From NCBI RefSeq assembly GCF_030295745.1, contig NZ_AP027291.1, positions 620,001 to 684,000 on the forward strand: a stretch of 64,000 nucleotides of DNA, in the 5' to 3' direction. Each line of letters begins with the position of its first letter. Positions within the stretch are counted from its first letter, which is position 1. This stretch comes from Mycolicibacterium sp. TUM20985 (GTDB taxonomy: Bacteria > Actinomycetota > Actinomycetes > Mycobacteriales > Mycobacteriaceae). The position numbers and the translations under genes were made by a program. Positions 29,959 to 40,330 of this stretch are shown one piece after another. The notes under the pieces were generated by a model. It was not told the origin of the DNA. It made no database searches and saw only the letters and a list, made by a program, of their open reading frames with translations.

Positions 29959-29977
29959 CCTCCCCGCAACGGGGAAG
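29959..29977 (+). terminator. Possible terminator hairpin after the Rv3587c-like gene
   Basis: TCCCCG (29961-29966) and CGGGGA (29970-29975) pair over 6 bp around a CAA loop, with a further C-G pair outside. There is no T-run. Confidence 0.4.
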
Positions 29978-29989
29978 GGTTACTCCGCT

Positions 29990-30408
29990 GGGTCGGTCGC
30001 CTTCGGGGTCCTGACCTACCCGCTGTTTCTGTTGTGACCTCGGGATCGCTGACTGCCGCGATCACGGCGCACGCCGCCCTGGCGGCGATCGAGGCAGTCT
30101 TCGCATCCGCGGCACTGTCGGCGGGTGCGGAGTTGTTCGCCACCCGGGTGCGCTCCAGCGGCTACGCCATCGGCTACAACACGTCGGTCGCGGTCTTCGG
30201 CGGAACGACGCCCTACATCGCCGCATGGCTGGTGGCCACCACCGGCAGCGTCATTGCGCCCGCCTACTACGTCATCGCCGCAGCGATCATCACTTTCGCG
30301 ACCATTCTGACGATGCGCGAGACCGCCGGTCGCCCGCTCCAGCAGCTGGTCGGGGAGAGGGCACCCAGCTCACCGGCGATGCGCGGCCGAGTCAGTGACG
30401 GGCGGTAG
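29990..30408 (+). pseudogene. C-terminal remnant of a metabolite-proton symporter (MFS), frameshifted
   Basis: From about 29990 the frame reads SVAFGVLTYPLFLL and stops at TGA 30035-30037. One frame over, from 30034, it continues as VTSGSLTAAITAHAALAAIE and runs 124 codons through AGAELFATRVRSSGYAIGYNTS and GGTTPYIAAWLVATTG, the last four membrane segments of an MHS-type (ProP/ShiA-like) transporter. The two parts join correctly if one G is restored near 30034. The first eight or so segments are missing. It is therefore the tail of a lost transporter, not a working gene. It converges on disA with a 15-base gap. Confidence 0.8.
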
Positions 30409-30423
30409 CGCCAGCCGACTCGG

Positions 30424-31536
30424 TCAGGCCAACTGGTCGGCGATCGTCGACTCGGCGAGCTGGGACAGCCCCTCGCGGATGTGCCTGGCCCACATCGAGC
30501 CGATCCCGTCCACGGACTGCAGATCGTTGGCGCTGGCAGCAAGGACACCCTGAAGCGAGCCGAAGGAACGGACCAAGAGGTCGACGTGCGCGAACTGGAG
30601 CCTCGGGATGCCGGCCATCGCGCGGTAGCCGCGGGAACTCATGGCGGAGTCCTGCGCCTCGAGCGTCGACGGATAGCCGAAAACCCTTGCCAGAGCGGTG
30701 AAGTCGAGTAGCTCGTTATCGCTGAGGGTATCGAGTTCGTCGAGCGTGGCCACCACCTGCGCCGTGGACGGTGGATCCGGCGCGGCATGGTAGTCGCGCG
30801 CGATCAGTTCGCGGGCGGTGTCGTTGTCACCGACCAGCTCCTCGAGCTGCAATTTCAGCTGGCGCCCGTTGGTCCCCAGTTCGACGACGTCGGCATCGAT
30901 CTCGAGGCTGATGCGGCGCACCATCTCCAGCCGCTGTGCCACGGTCATCACGTCGCGCAACGTGACGAAGTCCTCGATCTCGGCCGTCGAGAGCTGACGG
31001 TTGACCTCGTCGAGCCGCGCCTTGTAGCGCTCCAGCGTCGCAATCGTCTGGTTGGCGCGCGAGAGGATGGTCGCCGAATCGGGGACGACGTGCCGCTCAC
31101 CCTCGACGTACACCGTCACGATGCTCATCGAATGGCTAACGGAGACAACGGGATAACCAGTCTGTACGGCGGTGCGCTCGGCGGACCGGTGCCGCGTGCC
31201 CGACTCTTCGGTGGGGATCGACGGGTCGGGCACCAGCTGGACGTTGGCGCGCAGGATGCGGGTGCCGTCGCTGGACAACACGACGGCGCCGTCCATCTTG
31301 GACAGCTCGCGCAGCCGGGTGGGTGCGTAGGCGACGTCGAGGGCGAAGCCGCCGTCGCAGATCGCCTCGACCGAGTCGTCGTACCCGAGGACGATGAGAG
31401 CGCCGGTGCGGCCACGCAGAATGCGTTCCAGCCCGTCCCGGAGTGCGGTTCCCGGCGCGAGCTGACCGAGGGTCTCCCGCAGCGTCGGTCGAGCGAGTTG
31501 CACGACGTTGCCGCGCGTTGTCCTGGCAGCCTTCAC
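30424..31536 (-). CDS. disA: Diadenylate cyclase / DNA integrity scanning protein DisA
   Basis: The 370-residue protein makes the second messenger c-di-AMP. The N-terminal DAC domain has the catalytic KMDGAVVL and [12 protein letters not shown] motifs (near residues 80 and 115); a helical spine and a C-terminal helix-hairpin-helix DNA-binding domain ([16 protein letters not shown]) follow. It matches mycobacterial DisA. GTG 31536 overlaps the radA stop by 4 bases, so radA-disA form one unit; RadA is known to act with DisA in mycobacteria and Bacillus. The N-terminus is a few residues longer than I recall for M. tuberculosis. Confidence 0.97.
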   Translation of the reverse strand: MKAARTTRGNVVQLARPTLRETLGQLAPGTALRDGLERILRGRTGALIVLGYDDSVEAICDGGFALDVAYAPTRLRELSKMDGAVVLSSDGTRILRANVQLVPDPSIPTEESGTRHRSAERTAVQTGYPVVSVSHSMSIVTVYVEGERHVVPDSATILSRANQTIATLERYKARLDEVNRQLSTAEIEDFVTLRDVMTVAQRLEMVRRISLEIDADVVELGTNGRQLKLQLEELVGDNDTARELIARDYHAAPDPPSTAQVVATLDELDTLSDNELLDFTALARVFGYPSTLEAQDSAMSSRGYRAMAGIPRLQFAHVDLLVRSFGSLQGVLAASANDLQSVDGIGSMWARHIREGLSQLAESTIADQLA

Positions 31537-32942
31537 GGCGATCGACCCTTCCTGCTCCGGCCGCCATTGTCCGCGATGGTCCGCAGAACCCGCAATGCCC
31601 CCGAGATGTCGTCGGCCGGCATGACGGTCAGACCGGCGGGAACGTCCTTGCAACCGGGCGGCACGATGGCAGTGCTGAACCCGAGGCGGGCCGCTTCGGC
31701 GAGGCGCCGGTCCATGCCCGTCACGCGGCGGAGGTCGCCCGCGAGGCCGACCTCGCCGATGGCCACCACCGTCGTCGGCATCGGGATGTCGGAGTAGGAC
31801 GAGGCGATCGCCAACGCGACCGCCAGATCCGAGGACGGATCCGTGAGCCGCATCCCGCCGACCGTCGACAGGTAGATGTCGTTCTGACCGACGTTCAGCT
31901 TGGCGCGCTTCTCCAGGACCGCGGTGATCATCGCCGCCCGCGCGGAGTCGATACCGCTGACCGCGCGACGCGGATTGCCCGCGGAGGCCGAGCCGATCAG
32001 GGCCTGCACCTCGCCGATGAGCGGCCGTTTGCCGTCGAGTGTCACCGTCACCGAGGTGCCGGATACCGGTTGCGGCCGCTGGTCCAGGAATAGACCCGAC
32101 GGATCGGCGACGCATTCGATTCCATTGTCGTGCAACAGGAAACAGCCAACCTCGTCGGCAGCGCCAAAGCGGTTCTTCACGCCGCGCACCATTCGCAGGG
32201 CCGATGTCCGGTCACCCTCGAAGTGCAGCACGACGTCGACGAGGTGCTCGAGGGAACGCGGTCCCGCGATGGCGCCATCCTTGGTCACGTGGCCGACGAG
32301 GATGATCGCCACGCCGGTGGTCTTCGCCGCCATCGTCAGGGCCGTGGTCACGGCGCGGACCTGGGTGACGCCGCCAGGGACGCCGTCGGCCTCGGTGGTC
32401 GACATGGTCTGCACGGAGTCGACGACGATCAGGGTCGGCCGGACTTGTTCGATGTGGCCGAGCGCGGTCTGCAGATCTGACTCGGCGGCGAGGAAGACCT
32501 CGTCGTGGGTGCAGCCGGTGCGTTCGGCCCTCATCCGGATCTGGCCCGCGGACTCCTCGCCGGAGAGGTACAGCGCCCGACGCCCGGTCATCGCCCACCG
32601 GTGCACGACCTCCAGCAGCAGCGTCGACTTGCCGACCCCAGGATCACCGGCCAGCAGCGTCACCGAGCCCGGCACGAGGCCCCCACCGAGAACGCGGTCG
32701 AGTTCACTGACTCCGGTGCCGAAGTGCTTGGTGGATCCCAGGTCGATCGAACTGATCGGCACGGCGGGTGAGCTGGGTGCGACGGCACGCGATCCCGAAC
32801 CCGCGATCGGGGTCAGGACCGCGATCTCATCGACCGTGCCCCAACTGCCGCAATCCGGGCATCGACCAACCCACTTGGCGGTGACGTGTTGGCACTCCGA
32901 ACAGCGGTGTTGGGACCGTGCCTTCGAACTCACCTTCGCCAC
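31533..32942 (-). CDS. radA: DNA repair protein RadA (Sms)
   Basis: The 469-residue protein has an N-terminal four-cysteine zinc finger ([19 protein letters not shown]), a RecA-like ATPase with Walker A GDPGVGKS near residue 100, the RadA-specific KNRFG motif and a C-terminal Lon-protease-like domain lacking a need for catalysis. RadA is a DnaB-like helicase that helps branch migration in recombination. It is translationally coupled to disA. GTG 32942 gives the family N-terminus ([14 protein letters not shown]); a convincing ribosome-binding site is not seen. Confidence 0.97.
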   Translation of the reverse strand: MAKVSSKARSQHRCSECQHVTAKWVGRCPDCGSWGTVDEIAVLTPIAGSGSRAVAPSSPAVPISSIDLGSTKHFGTGVSELDRVLGGGLVPGSVTLLAGDPGVGKSTLLLEVVHRWAMTGRRALYLSGEESAGQIRMRAERTGCTHDEVFLAAESDLQTALGHIEQVRPTLIVVDSVQTMSTTEADGVPGGVTQVRAVTTALTMAAKTTGVAIILVGHVTKDGAIAGPRSLEHLVDVVLHFEGDRTSALRMVRGVKNRFGAADEVGCFLLHDNGIECVADPSGLFLDQRPQPVSGTSVTVTLDGKRPLIGEVQALIGSASAGNPRRAVSGIDSARAAMITAVLEKRAKLNVGQNDIYLSTVGGMRLTDPSSDLAVALAIASSYSDIPMPTTVVAIGEVGLAGDLRRVTGMDRRLAEAARLGFSTAIVPPGCKDVPAGLTVMPADDISGALRVLRTIADNGGRSRKGRSP

Positions 32943-32987
32943 GTGCTGACGGTATCCGTCGGCACCGACAGAACGTCGGCGTCGGAG

Positions 32988-33581
32988 CTAGCCGCCGTTC
33001 GTGTCGGTTTCGCCGCTCGCCTGGGCCGGGGCCTCGCGGCGGGGTGCCTCGCCCGCGGAGATCGGCACGACGAGCTCCTTCTGGCCCGAACGCTCGAACG
33101 TGAAGGTGAACGGGTAGTTGAGCCCGTTGCTGATCGGTTGGGTCAACTGGACCGAGGCCTGCGCGGTCTCGGCTGCCTCGGTGGCGTCCAGCGGGCTCGG
33201 CGTACCGTCGGGCGTCCCGACCACCAGGGTCCCGCCGGCGGGCACCTGGAGGTCGCCGGTCAGGCGCACGGTGCCGATGCCGGAGGTGATCGAGACCAGG
33301 CGATCACCGGTCTCGGTTGACTCGTTGACCGCGACGAACAACAGCTCGACGTCACCGCCGGGGCGCACGTAGTCGGAGGTCTGATCGACGCGCAGGTGGA
33401 CGTTGCGCAGCGCAATCCCACTGGAGGAGTCGCCCACCCAGGCGAGGGTGCCGTTGACCGCAGGCTGCTGACTGGCCGTCTGCGAGATCTGGCCGGCGCT
33501 GCAACCGGACAGGGTGAGGACCGCGGCCGCGCCAAGAGCGGCCAGTGCGACGGCGGAAGACCGGGTTTTCAAGGGCGTCAC
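32988..33581 (-). CDS. lpqE: Lipoprotein LpqE
   Basis: The 197-residue protein starts with a signal peptide ending in the lipobox LSGC (Cys near residue 27), so it is lipid-anchored outside the membrane. The mature part is a beta-rich domain with no catalytic motif, followed by a Pro/Ala/Glu-rich tail. Length, signal and position before radA match M. tuberculosis LpqE (Rv3584), whose function is not established. Similarity to copper chaperone folds has been suggested for the family, but no clear Met/His metal motif stands out here. Confidence 0.88.
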   Translation of the reverse strand: MTPLKTRSSAVALAALGAAAVLTLSGCSAGQISQTASQQPAVNGTLAWVGDSSSGIALRNVHLRVDQTSDYVRPGGDVELLFVAVNESTETGDRLVSITSGIGTVRLTGDLQVPAGGTLVVGTPDGTPSPLDATEAAETAQASVQLTQPISNGLNYPFTFTFERSGQKELVVPISAGEAPRREAPAQASGETDTNGG

Positions 33582-33601
33582 TCTGGCCTCCTGCTCGGGC
33601 G

Positions 33602-33628
33602 ACGGGACGGCCGTGAGGAACGTCCCGT
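33602..33628 (-). repeat. 8-bp inverted repeat in the lpqE leader
   Basis: ACGGGACG (33602-33609) and CGTCCCGT (33621-33628) are perfect complements around an 11-base loop, 20 bases upstream of the lpqE start. It could be an operator or an mRNA leader hairpin. Confidence 0.5.
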
Positions 33629-33702
33629 GTGTCGACTATGCAGAGTAGTAGGTGGTGGTGACGGGTGGAAGTCGAGGGTTGACCCGGGGCGCGAGATCGC
33701 TG

Positions 33703-33728
33703 GCGAGGTGCGGTCTTCGGCACCTCGC
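33703..33728 (+). repeat. 9-bp hairpin upstream of carD
   Basis: GCGAGGTGC (33703-33711) and GCACCTCGC (33720-33728) pair perfectly around an 8-base loop. It lies about 100 bases before the carD -10 element and could act on either strand. Confidence 0.5.
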
Positions 33729-33826
33729 GATCAGTCGGCGCGGGTTTGCCGAACTGGGTGGTTGTTGCATGGATTCTTTACGGTGTCAACCCCTAGTCTT
33801 CACCTGCCGTGCCCCTGACCTGCATA

Positions 33827-34376
<550 letters not shown>

Positions 34377-34420
34377 CGTCCTCGGGCGCGTCCGTTGGAC
34401 GGTAGTGAAACGGCGTGCGG

Positions 34421-34936
34421 ATGACGATGAACTTTAGGGTTGGTCTCGGCACCGACGTACACCCGATCGAAGCTGGTCGGCCGTGCTGGTTGCTGTGCCT
34501 GTCATTCGATGATGCCGACGGTTGTGCGGGGCATTCCGATGGAGACGTTGCCGCGCATGCTCTTTGCGATGCGCTGCTGAGCGCTGCCGGACTCGGCGAC
34601 CTCGGCAGTGTGTTCGGGACCGCCCGCGCCGAGTGGCGAGGCGTCAGTGGATCGGACATGCTGCGCCACGTGCGGGGCCTCCTGCGGACCAACGGTTTCC
34701 GCGTGGGCAACGCGGTCGTCCAGGTGATCGGCAACGAGCCGAGGGTCGGACCACGTCGCGACGAAGCGCAGCAGTTGCTGTCCGAACTCCTGGGTGGTCC
34801 GGTATCGGTATCGGCGACCACCACCGACGGGCTCGGTCTCACCGGCCGCGGGGAAGGCCTGGCGGCGATTGCGACCGCTCTGGTAGTTGCCGACGAGCGC
34901 TCGCGCGAGCAGCAGGCAACCGGGGTTGACGATTGA
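34421..34936 (+). CDS. ispF: 2-C-methyl-D-erythritol 2,4-cyclodiphosphate synthase
   Basis: The 171-residue enzyme cyclises CDP-methylerythritol phosphate in the MEP isoprenoid pathway. Zinc and substrate motifs are present: GTDVHPIE near the N-terminus, [26 protein letters not shown], and the C-terminal [24 protein letters not shown] 34421 is used; ATG 34427 and GTG 34415 are alternatives and no strong ribosome-binding site decides. Its usual upstream partner ispD is missing from this locus, so the preceding pathway step must be encoded elsewhere. Confidence 0.95.
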   Translation: MTMNFRVGLGTDVHPIEAGRPCWLLCLSFDDADGCAGHSDGDVAAHALCDALLSAAGLGDLGSVFGTARAEWRGVSGSDMLRHVRGLLRTNGFRVGNAVVQVIGNEPRVGPRRDEAQQLLSELLGGPVSVSATTTDGLGLTGRGEGLAAIATALVVADERSREQQATGVDD

Positions 34937-34941
34937 CGCCT

Positions 34942-34965
34942 GACGGGCCGGTAAGCTGGCCCGTC
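34942..34965 (+). promoter_or_regulatory. Inverted repeat around the leaderless cysS1 promoter
   Basis: GACGGGCC (34942-34949) and GGCCCGTC (34958-34965) are a perfect 8-bp inverted repeat with an 8-base loop. The loop contains the -10-like TAAGCT (34952-34957), and GTG 34966 follows at once. It may be an operator or the ispF terminator as well as a promoter. Confidence 0.5.
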
Positions 34966-36396
34966 GTGACCGTTCCGCCCCTGCGACTCCACGACACCAT
35001 GACGGGTGTGGTGCGTGACTTCGTCCCGTTGCGCGACGGCCATGCCTCGATCTACCTGTGTGGCGCCACGGTCCAGGGCTTGCCCCACATCGGCCACGTC
35101 CGCAGTGGTGTCGCGTTCGACGTGCTGCGTCGCTGGCTGACCGCGAAGGGCTTCGACGTCGCCTTCATCCGCAACGTCACCGACATCGACGACAAGATCC
35201 TCAACAAGGCTGCCGACGCCGGCCGGCCGTGGTGGGAGTGGGCCGCCACCTACGAGCGCGCGTTCACCGCGGCGTACGACGCGCTGGGCGTGCTGCCGCC
35301 GTCGGCCGAGCCGCGGGCCACCGGACACATCACGCAGATGGTCGAGCTGATCGAGCGCCTCCTCGCCGAGGGGCACGCCTATACCGGTGACGGCGACGTG
35401 TACTTCAACGTCTTGAGCTTCCGCGACTACGGCAAACTGTCCGGCCACCGCATCGACGACGTGCACCAGGGCGAGGGCGTCGCGACGGGTAAGCGCGACC
35501 CGCGCGACTTCACGCTGTGGAAGGGCGCCAAGCCGGGCGAGCCGTCGTGGCCGACGCCGTGGGGCCGCGGCCGCCCCGGCTGGCATACCGAGTGCGTCGC
35601 GATGTGCGAGACGTATCTCGGCCCGGCGTTCGACATTCACGCCGGCGGAATGGACCTGGTGTTCCCGCACCACGAGAACGAGATCGCCCAGGCGCGTGCC
35701 GCGGGTGACGACTTCGCCCAGTACTGGATGCACAACGGCTGGGTCACCATGGGTGGCGAGAAGATGAGCAAGTCGCTGGGCAACGTGCTTGCGATCCCGG
35801 CCGTGCTCCAGCGTGTCCGACCCGCGGAACTGCGCTACTACCTAGGCAGCGCGCACTACCGGTCGATGTTGGAGTTCTCCGAGAACGCTCTTCAGGATGC
35901 GGTCAAGGCCTACACCGGTGTCGAGGAGTTCCTGCACCGGGTGCGTAGTCGCGTGGGAACGATCGTGCCCGGTGACTGGACCGTGAAGTTCGGCGCCGCG
36001 CTCGACGACGATCTGGCCGTGCCCGCGGCGCTGGCCGAGGTGCACGCCGCGCGCGCCGAGGGCAACCGCGCCCTCGACGCGGGCGATCACGACATGGCGA
36101 TGACCCACGCGAGGTCCATCAGGGCGATGATGGGCATCCTCGGCTGCGATCCGCTCGACGAGCGTTGGGAGTCGCGCGACGAGACGTCGGCTGCCCTCGC
36201 TGCGATCGACGAACTGGTCCAGTGGGCGCTGGCGGGTCGCGCTGCGGCCCGCGAACAACGAGACTGGGCGCAGGCCGACGAAATCCGCGACCGGCTCAAG
36301 GCGGCCGGCATCGACGTCACCGACACCGCCGACGGGCCGCAGTGGGCGCTTCTGGACGCAGACGGCAAGTCGGGTTCGCCCGACAGAGGGGCATAG
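34966..36396 (+). CDS. cysS1: Cysteinyl-tRNA synthetase
   Basis: The 476-residue class I synthetase has the HIGH motif ([10 protein letters not shown]) near residue 40, the KMSKS motif (EKMSKSLGN) near 267, the zinc ligands of the cysteine site and a C-terminal helical anticodon domain. It is collinear with M. tuberculosis CysS1. GTG 34966 is preferred because it lies eight bases after a -10 element and gives the family start; an in-frame upstream start at 34933 would overlap ispF. The rlmB gene follows after two bases, so they form one unit. Confidence 0.96.
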   Translation: MTVPPLRLHDTMTGVVRDFVPLRDGHASIYLCGATVQGLPHIGHVRSGVAFDVLRRWLTAKGFDVAFIRNVTDIDDKILNKAADAGRPWWEWAATYERAFTAAYDALGVLPPSAEPRATGHITQMVELIERLLAEGHAYTGDGDVYFNVLSFRDYGKLSGHRIDDVHQGEGVATGKRDPRDFTLWKGAKPGEPSWPTPWGRGRPGWHTECVAMCETYLGPAFDIHAGGMDLVFPHHENEIAQARAAGDDFAQYWMHNGWVTMGGEKMSKSLGNVLAIPAVLQRVRPAELRYYLGSAHYRSMLEFSENALQDAVKAYTGVEEFLHRVRSRVGTIVPGDWTVKFGAALDDDLAVPAALAEVHAARAEGNRALDAGDHDMAMTHARSIRAMMGILGCDPLDERWESRDETSAALAAIDELVQWALAGRAAAREQRDWAQADEIRDRLKAAGIDVTDTADGPQWALLDADGKSGSPDRGA

Positions 36397-36398
36397 CA

Positions 36399-37337
36399 AT
36401 GGCAGGCAATTCCCAGCGGCGCGGAGCGGTGCGCAAGGCAGGCACGAAGAAGGGTCCGACCATCGGCTCGGGCGGCGTGCGTCGTCGCGGGCTGGAGGCC
36501 AAGGGCGCCACCCCGCCCGCCAGCGCCCGGCCACACCACCCCGCGGGCAAGCGGGCCGCGACGGCCGCCCGCAAGGACCAGGGGCGCCACAAGAAGACCG
36601 ACGAGACCGAGGTCGTCCTCGGGCGCAACCCCGTGTTGGAGTGCCTGCGTGCGGGGGTGCCCGCCACCGCGCTGTGGGTGGTCCTCGGAACCGAGTCCGA
36701 CGAACGGCTCACGGAGTCGGTGCAGCGGGCGGCCGACAAGGGCATCGCGATCCTCGAGGTGCAGAAGCACGATCTCGACCGCATCAGCTCGAACGGGCTG
36801 CATCAGGGCATCGCTCTGCAGGTGCCGCCCTACGACTACGCGCACCCCGACGACCTCCTGCGGGCGGCGACCGCGGATGCCACGCCCGCCCTCCTGGTGG
36901 CATTGGACAACATCTCCGACCCCCGCAACCTGGGCGCCATCGTCCGATCGGTCGCGGCGTTCGGTGGCCACGGCGTCCTGATCCCGCAGCGCCGTTCGGC
37001 GTCGGTGACCGCCGTTGCGTGGCGGACGAGTGCGGGCGCCGCGGCGCGGCTCCGCGTCGGGCGGGCGACGAATTTGACCAGGACGCTGAAGAGTTGGGCC
37101 GACGAGGGCCTTCTGGTGGTGGGTCTCGACGCCGACGGTGACACCCAACTCGACGAACTGGACTGCCGGGGACCGATGGTCGTCGTCGTCGGCTCGGAGG
37201 GCAAGGGTTTGTCACGGCTGGTGCGCGAGAACTGCGATGCCATCGTGTCGATCCCGATGGCCGGGCCGACCGAGTCGCTGAACGCGTCCGTCGCGGCGGG
37301 CGTGGTGCTGGCGGAGATCGCTAGGCAGCGGCGCTAG
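36399..37337 (+). CDS. rlmB: SpoU-type rRNA 2'-O-methyltransferase
   Basis: The 312-residue protein has a basic, disordered N-terminus (1-65), an RNA-binding L30e-like domain ([18 protein letters not shown] onward) and a C-terminal SPOUT knot. The three SpoU motifs are visible: [33 protein letters not shown] and [22 protein letters not shown]. Members methylate the ribose of a guanosine in 23S rRNA; the exact target here is assumed by family. It matches Rv3579c and is coupled to cysS1. Confidence 0.93.
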   Translation: MAGNSQRRGAVRKAGTKKGPTIGSGGVRRRGLEAKGATPPASARPHHPAGKRAATAARKDQGRHKKTDETEVVLGRNPVLECLRAGVPATALWVVLGTESDERLTESVQRAADKGIAILEVQKHDLDRISSNGLHQGIALQVPPYDYAHPDDLLRAATADATPALLVALDNISDPRNLGAIVRSVAAFGGHGVLIPQRRSASVTAVAWRTSAGAAARLRVGRATNLTRTLKSWADEGLLVVGLDADGDTQLDELDCRGPMVVVVGSEGKGLSRLVRENCDAIVSIPMAGPTESLNASVAAGVVLAEIARQRR

Positions 37338-37344
37338 AGGCATC

Positions 37345-37418
37345 CACCGCCGGGTTTGGTGATAGGCGAGGAAGACGTTCAGCGCATCGAGCGCACGCAG
37401 GGACTGGGGTGAGGCCAC
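37345..37418 (-). pseudogene. N-terminal remnant of an MFS transporter
   Basis: On the minus strand, GTG 37418 begins a reading frame whose first twenty residues, ending in SLRALDALNVFLA, match the start of a well-known MFS family (usually followed by DVRDGLGPYL). The match breaks off after about 20 codons and the frame then runs antisense through rlmB. It begins two bases after the arsB-like gene, where a second gene of that unit would start. It is most simply the stub of a deleted transporter. Confidence 0.6.
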
Positions 37419-37419
37419 G

Positions 37420-38664
37420 TCAGACCCCGATCAGCTGGATCGCCGCCCACAGACCGACGACCGCGACCCCGAGCGTGACCGGGACCGTAAGGAGCCCGAC
37501 GCGACTGAACTCGAGGAAGCTCGCGGGGAGGCGTTCGCGCTGAACCACGCTGCGCCACAACAGGTTCGACAGTGACCCGGGATAGGTGAGGTTGGGTCCG
37601 ACGTTGACCCCGATCAACACCGCGAGCACTGCGGCCGGTCCAATCCCCGCGACCAGCGGCAGCAGGACGAGCACGGCGGGCAGGTTGTTGACGACGTTGG
37701 ACAGCAGCGCAGCGGCGACGGCGATGCCGAGCAGCGCGGGCAGCGTGGTGCCCGACGGCAGCACGTGGCGCATCGCGTCGTCGAGGCCGTGCGCCATCAC
37801 CGCGGTCACCACGACGCCGAGGCACAGCACGAACGCCAGGAAGGGCACGTTGGCGGCCACCGTGATGCGTGACACCGTCGTGGTGCGGCGGATCAGCCCG
37901 CGCGCCCCGAGCACGACCGCACCCGCAAGCGCTGCCCAGGCCGGGGCGATGTCGAGAAGCGACGTCACGGCAAAACCGGCCAGGGTCAGGGCCAGCACGA
38001 CGAGGACGAAGATCGGCAACTCCGCCGGCGGAGGAGTGACCGCGGCGGCGGGCTCCTCGCGCAGATCGCGACGGAAGAACCAGCGCAGCAGAACGTATTC
38101 CGCAGCGATCGCGAGGAGCCAGGGCAACGCCATCACGGCGCTGAAGTGAGCGAAGGTCAGACCCGCCGCACTGAAGGCGAGCAGGTTCGTCAGGTTGGAC
38201 ACCGGTAGCAGCAGGGACGCCGTGTTGGCCAGGTGCGCGGTGGCGTAGGCGTGGGGGCGCGACGGGATGCCGAGTGTGCGGGCCGTGGTCAGCACGACCG
38301 GGGTCAGCAGTACGACGGTCGCGTCGAGGCTGAGGACCGCGGTCGTCGTCGCGGCGATGGCGAAGACCGTCCCGAGGAGCCGCTGCGGTCTGCCCGTACT
38401 GCGGCGGGCCATGGCGACCCCGGCAGCGTGGAACAGACCTTCGTCGTCGCACAGTTTCGCCAACACCAGCACCGCGGCGAGGAATCCGACGACGGGCAGC
38501 AGTTCGGTGATCTCGGCCAGGGATTCGTCGAGCGTGACCACCCCGAGTGCGATGAGCAAGCCCGCCGCCGGCACGGCCGCCACGGCTTCCGGCCAGCCCC
38601 TCGGCCGGAACATGGCGAACGCCAGCACCACCGCCAGCGCGACGAGCGCTAGCGTCAGATCCAC
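37420..38664 (-). CDS. ArsB/NhaD-type ion permease (Rv3578 homologue)
   Basis: The 414-residue protein has ten or more hydrophobic segments and the two-fold symmetric motifs of the ion transporter superfamily (SLDATVVLLTPVVL and VVNNLPAVLVLLPLV; NANTYPGS-like NVGPNLTYPGSLSN). It corresponds to M. tuberculosis Rv3578, annotated as an arsenical pump. No ars regulator or arsenate reductase is nearby, so arsenite export is uncertain and another anion or sodium substrate is possible. It overlaps the following metallo-hydrolase gene by 10 bases. Confidence 0.85.
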   Translation of the reverse strand: MDLTLALVALAVVLAFAMFRPRGWPEAVAAVPAAGLLIALGVVTLDESLAEITELLPVVGFLAAVLVLAKLCDDEGLFHAAGVAMARRSTGRPQRLLGTVFAIAATTTAVLSLDATVVLLTPVVLTTARTLGIPSRPHAYATAHLANTASLLLPVSNLTNLLAFSAAGLTFAHFSAVMALPWLLAIAAEYVLLRWFFRRDLREEPAAAVTPPPAELPIFVLVVLALTLAGFAVTSLLDIAPAWAALAGAVVLGARGLIRRTTTVSRITVAANVPFLAFVLCLGVVVTAVMAHGLDDAMRHVLPSGTTLPALLGIAVAAALLSNVVNNLPAVLVLLPLVAGIGPAAVLAVLIGVNVGPNLTYPGSLSNLLWRSVVQRERLPASFLEFSRVGLLTVPVTLGVAVVGLWAAIQLIGV

Positions 38665-39575
38665 GGGTCAGCACGTTCCCAGAGTGTCGGAAGATGAAGG
38701 GGCACCTCATCTTCGGCTGCCAGCCCGGTCAGCATTCGCATCGATGCGTCGAGGTCGTCACCGGCGTAGGGCAGCGCGCGTAGCGGCTCGTGCAGCGGGC
38801 GGAAGAAGTCATCCCAGTGGATCAGCACGACTCGCCGTGCGCCGACCGTGCGCACCGCCTCGTTCCAGTAGTTGATCAGGTAGCGCTCGGGCTGCAAGCC
38901 CAGTTGTCCCACCCCGAGATAGACGACGTCGGCACGATACCCCCGAAGGGCACCGGGGACGAAGCCCGCACTTCCGATGACGAGCATCCGACGGTCCGAC
39001 GCGCGATGGTGGATCAGCGTCGACCACGACTCTCCGCATCGGTAGGCCGACGCCTTGACGGGTGGTACGACCGGGCCGCCGATGACGCCGGGGAAGCGAT
39101 CGGGTGGGCAGTGGTCACCGACGACGAGCGTGACGTCGAAGGCGCCCAACGACACTGGTTCCCCGGGGGTGACGACGACGAGCCGGTCGTCGGATAGACC
39201 GGCGCCACGGCCGAGGTGGGCGGCCGACGTACCGCCGACCAGCTTCGCGCCCGTCCGCTGGGCGACCACCGCCGAGTCCATCGCATGGTCGTAGTGGGTG
39301 TGGACGGGCAGGACGGCGTCGAGACGTTCGACGCCGAGACGGGTCAGGCATCCCTCGATACGGGGGAGCGACGGGACCAGCTTGCGCAAGCCGACGGTCG
39401 GCAGCGAGGGGCGGGTGAAGAAGCCGTCGGTCAGCACCGCCGAATCGCCATCGTCGATGAGCAGTGTGGTGACGCCCGCCCAGGTCACGGTGAGCGGGGA
39501 CGACGGTGTGGCCGCCGGTTGGTCGAACCGACCGCGGTAGTCGGCGAGATCGGGCCGGCCGAGCTTGAGCCGCAT
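38655..39575 (-). CDS. Metallo-beta-lactamase-fold hydrolase (Rv3577 homologue)
   Basis: The 306-residue protein has the metal motif THYDHAMD (HxxDH-like HTHYDH) near residue 97, a second histidine set in VVGDHCPP and a late HWDDFF segment, typical of UlaG/RomA-like MBL-fold enzymes. The substrate is unknown. It sits between pxpA (start codons and stops overlapping as TGATG) and the arsB-like gene, all on the minus strand, so a pxpA-MBL-arsB unit is likely. ATG 39575 is the family start. Confidence 0.85.
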   Translation of the reverse strand: MRLKLGRPDLADYRGRFDQPAATPSSPLTVTWAGVTTLLIDDGDSAVLTDGFFTRPSLPTVGLRKLVPSLPRIEGCLTRLGVERLDAVLPVHTHYDHAMDSAVVAQRTGAKLVGGTSAAHLGRGAGLSDDRLVVVTPGEPVSLGAFDVTLVVGDHCPPDRFPGVIGGPVVPPVKASAYRCGESWSTLIHHRASDRRMLVIGSAGFVPGALRGYRADVVYLGVGQLGLQPERYLINYWNEAVRTVGARRVVLIHWDDFFRPLHEPLRALPYAGDDLDASMRMLTGLAAEDEVPLHLPTLWERADPWI

Positions 39576-40330
39576 CAGGTGAACGCCCGCAATGCGACGC
39601 CCTCCGCGGTGAGCCGATCGCGGACGGCGGTGGCGATCTGCACGGCACCCGGCGAATCTCCATGCACGCAAATGGATTCCACGGTGATCGGGATGGTGGA
39701 TCCGTCGATGGCCGAAACGTTGCCGTGGCCGACCATCGACGCCACCCGGTCCGCGATCAGCTCGACGTCGTCGAGGACGGCACCGGGTTCGCGCCGTGAC
39801 ACGAGTCGCCCGTCGGGCTGGTAGGCCCGGTCGGCGAAGGCCTCCGGCACGGTCCGCAGGCCGTGGTGCTCGGCCGCGGCGAAGAATGCCGATCCGGCCA
39901 GGCCCAGCACCGGCAGGCGGGGATCCACGGCCCGCACCGCCCGGGCTACCGCAGCCGCCTGACCATGATCGGTGACGATCGTGTTGTACAGCGCCCCATG
40001 CGGTTTCACGTAGCTGACCAGCGATCCCGCCGCGGTGGCCAGCGCCTGCAGCGCACCGATCTGATACATCACGTCGGCCGCGAGGTCCTCGGGTGTCATG
40101 TCGATGTATCGCCTACCGAAGCCGGCGAGGTCGCGATAGCTCACCTGTGCTCCGATGCGAACCCCGCGTCGTGCTGCGGCCTCGCACACGCGCAGCAGGC
40201 CGGCCGGGTCGCCGGCGTGGAAGCCGCATGCGACGTTGGCACTGGTGACGACGTCGAGCATGGCGTCGTCGTCGCCGAGGCGCCACACCCCGAAGCCCTC
40301 ACCGAGGTCGGCGTTGATGTCGACGGTCAC
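39575..40330 (-). CDS. pxpA: 5-oxoprolinase subunit A (LamB/YcsF family)
   Basis: The 251-residue protein starts [13 protein letters not shown] and has [12 protein letters not shown] and [10 protein letters not shown], the signatures of PxpA, which with PxpB and PxpC hydrolyses 5-oxoproline to glutamate. No pxpB or pxpC is in this window. GTG 40330 overlaps the bluB stop as GTGA and matches the family N-terminus; GTG 40339 is an alternative. It is the middle of a minus-strand run from bluB to the arsB-like gene. Confidence 0.92.
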   Translation of the reverse strand: MTVDINADLGEGFGVWRLGDDDAMLDVVTSANVACGFHAGDPAGLLRVCEAAARRGVRIGAQVSYRDLAGFGRRYIDMTPEDLAADVMYQIGALQALATAAGSLVSYVKPHGALYNTIVTDHGQAAAVARAVRAVDPRLPVLGLAGSAFFAAAEHHGLRTVPEAFADRAYQPDGRLVSRREPGAVLDDVELIADRVASMVGHGNVSAIDGSTIPITVESICVHGDSPGAVQIATAVRDRLTAEGVALRAFT

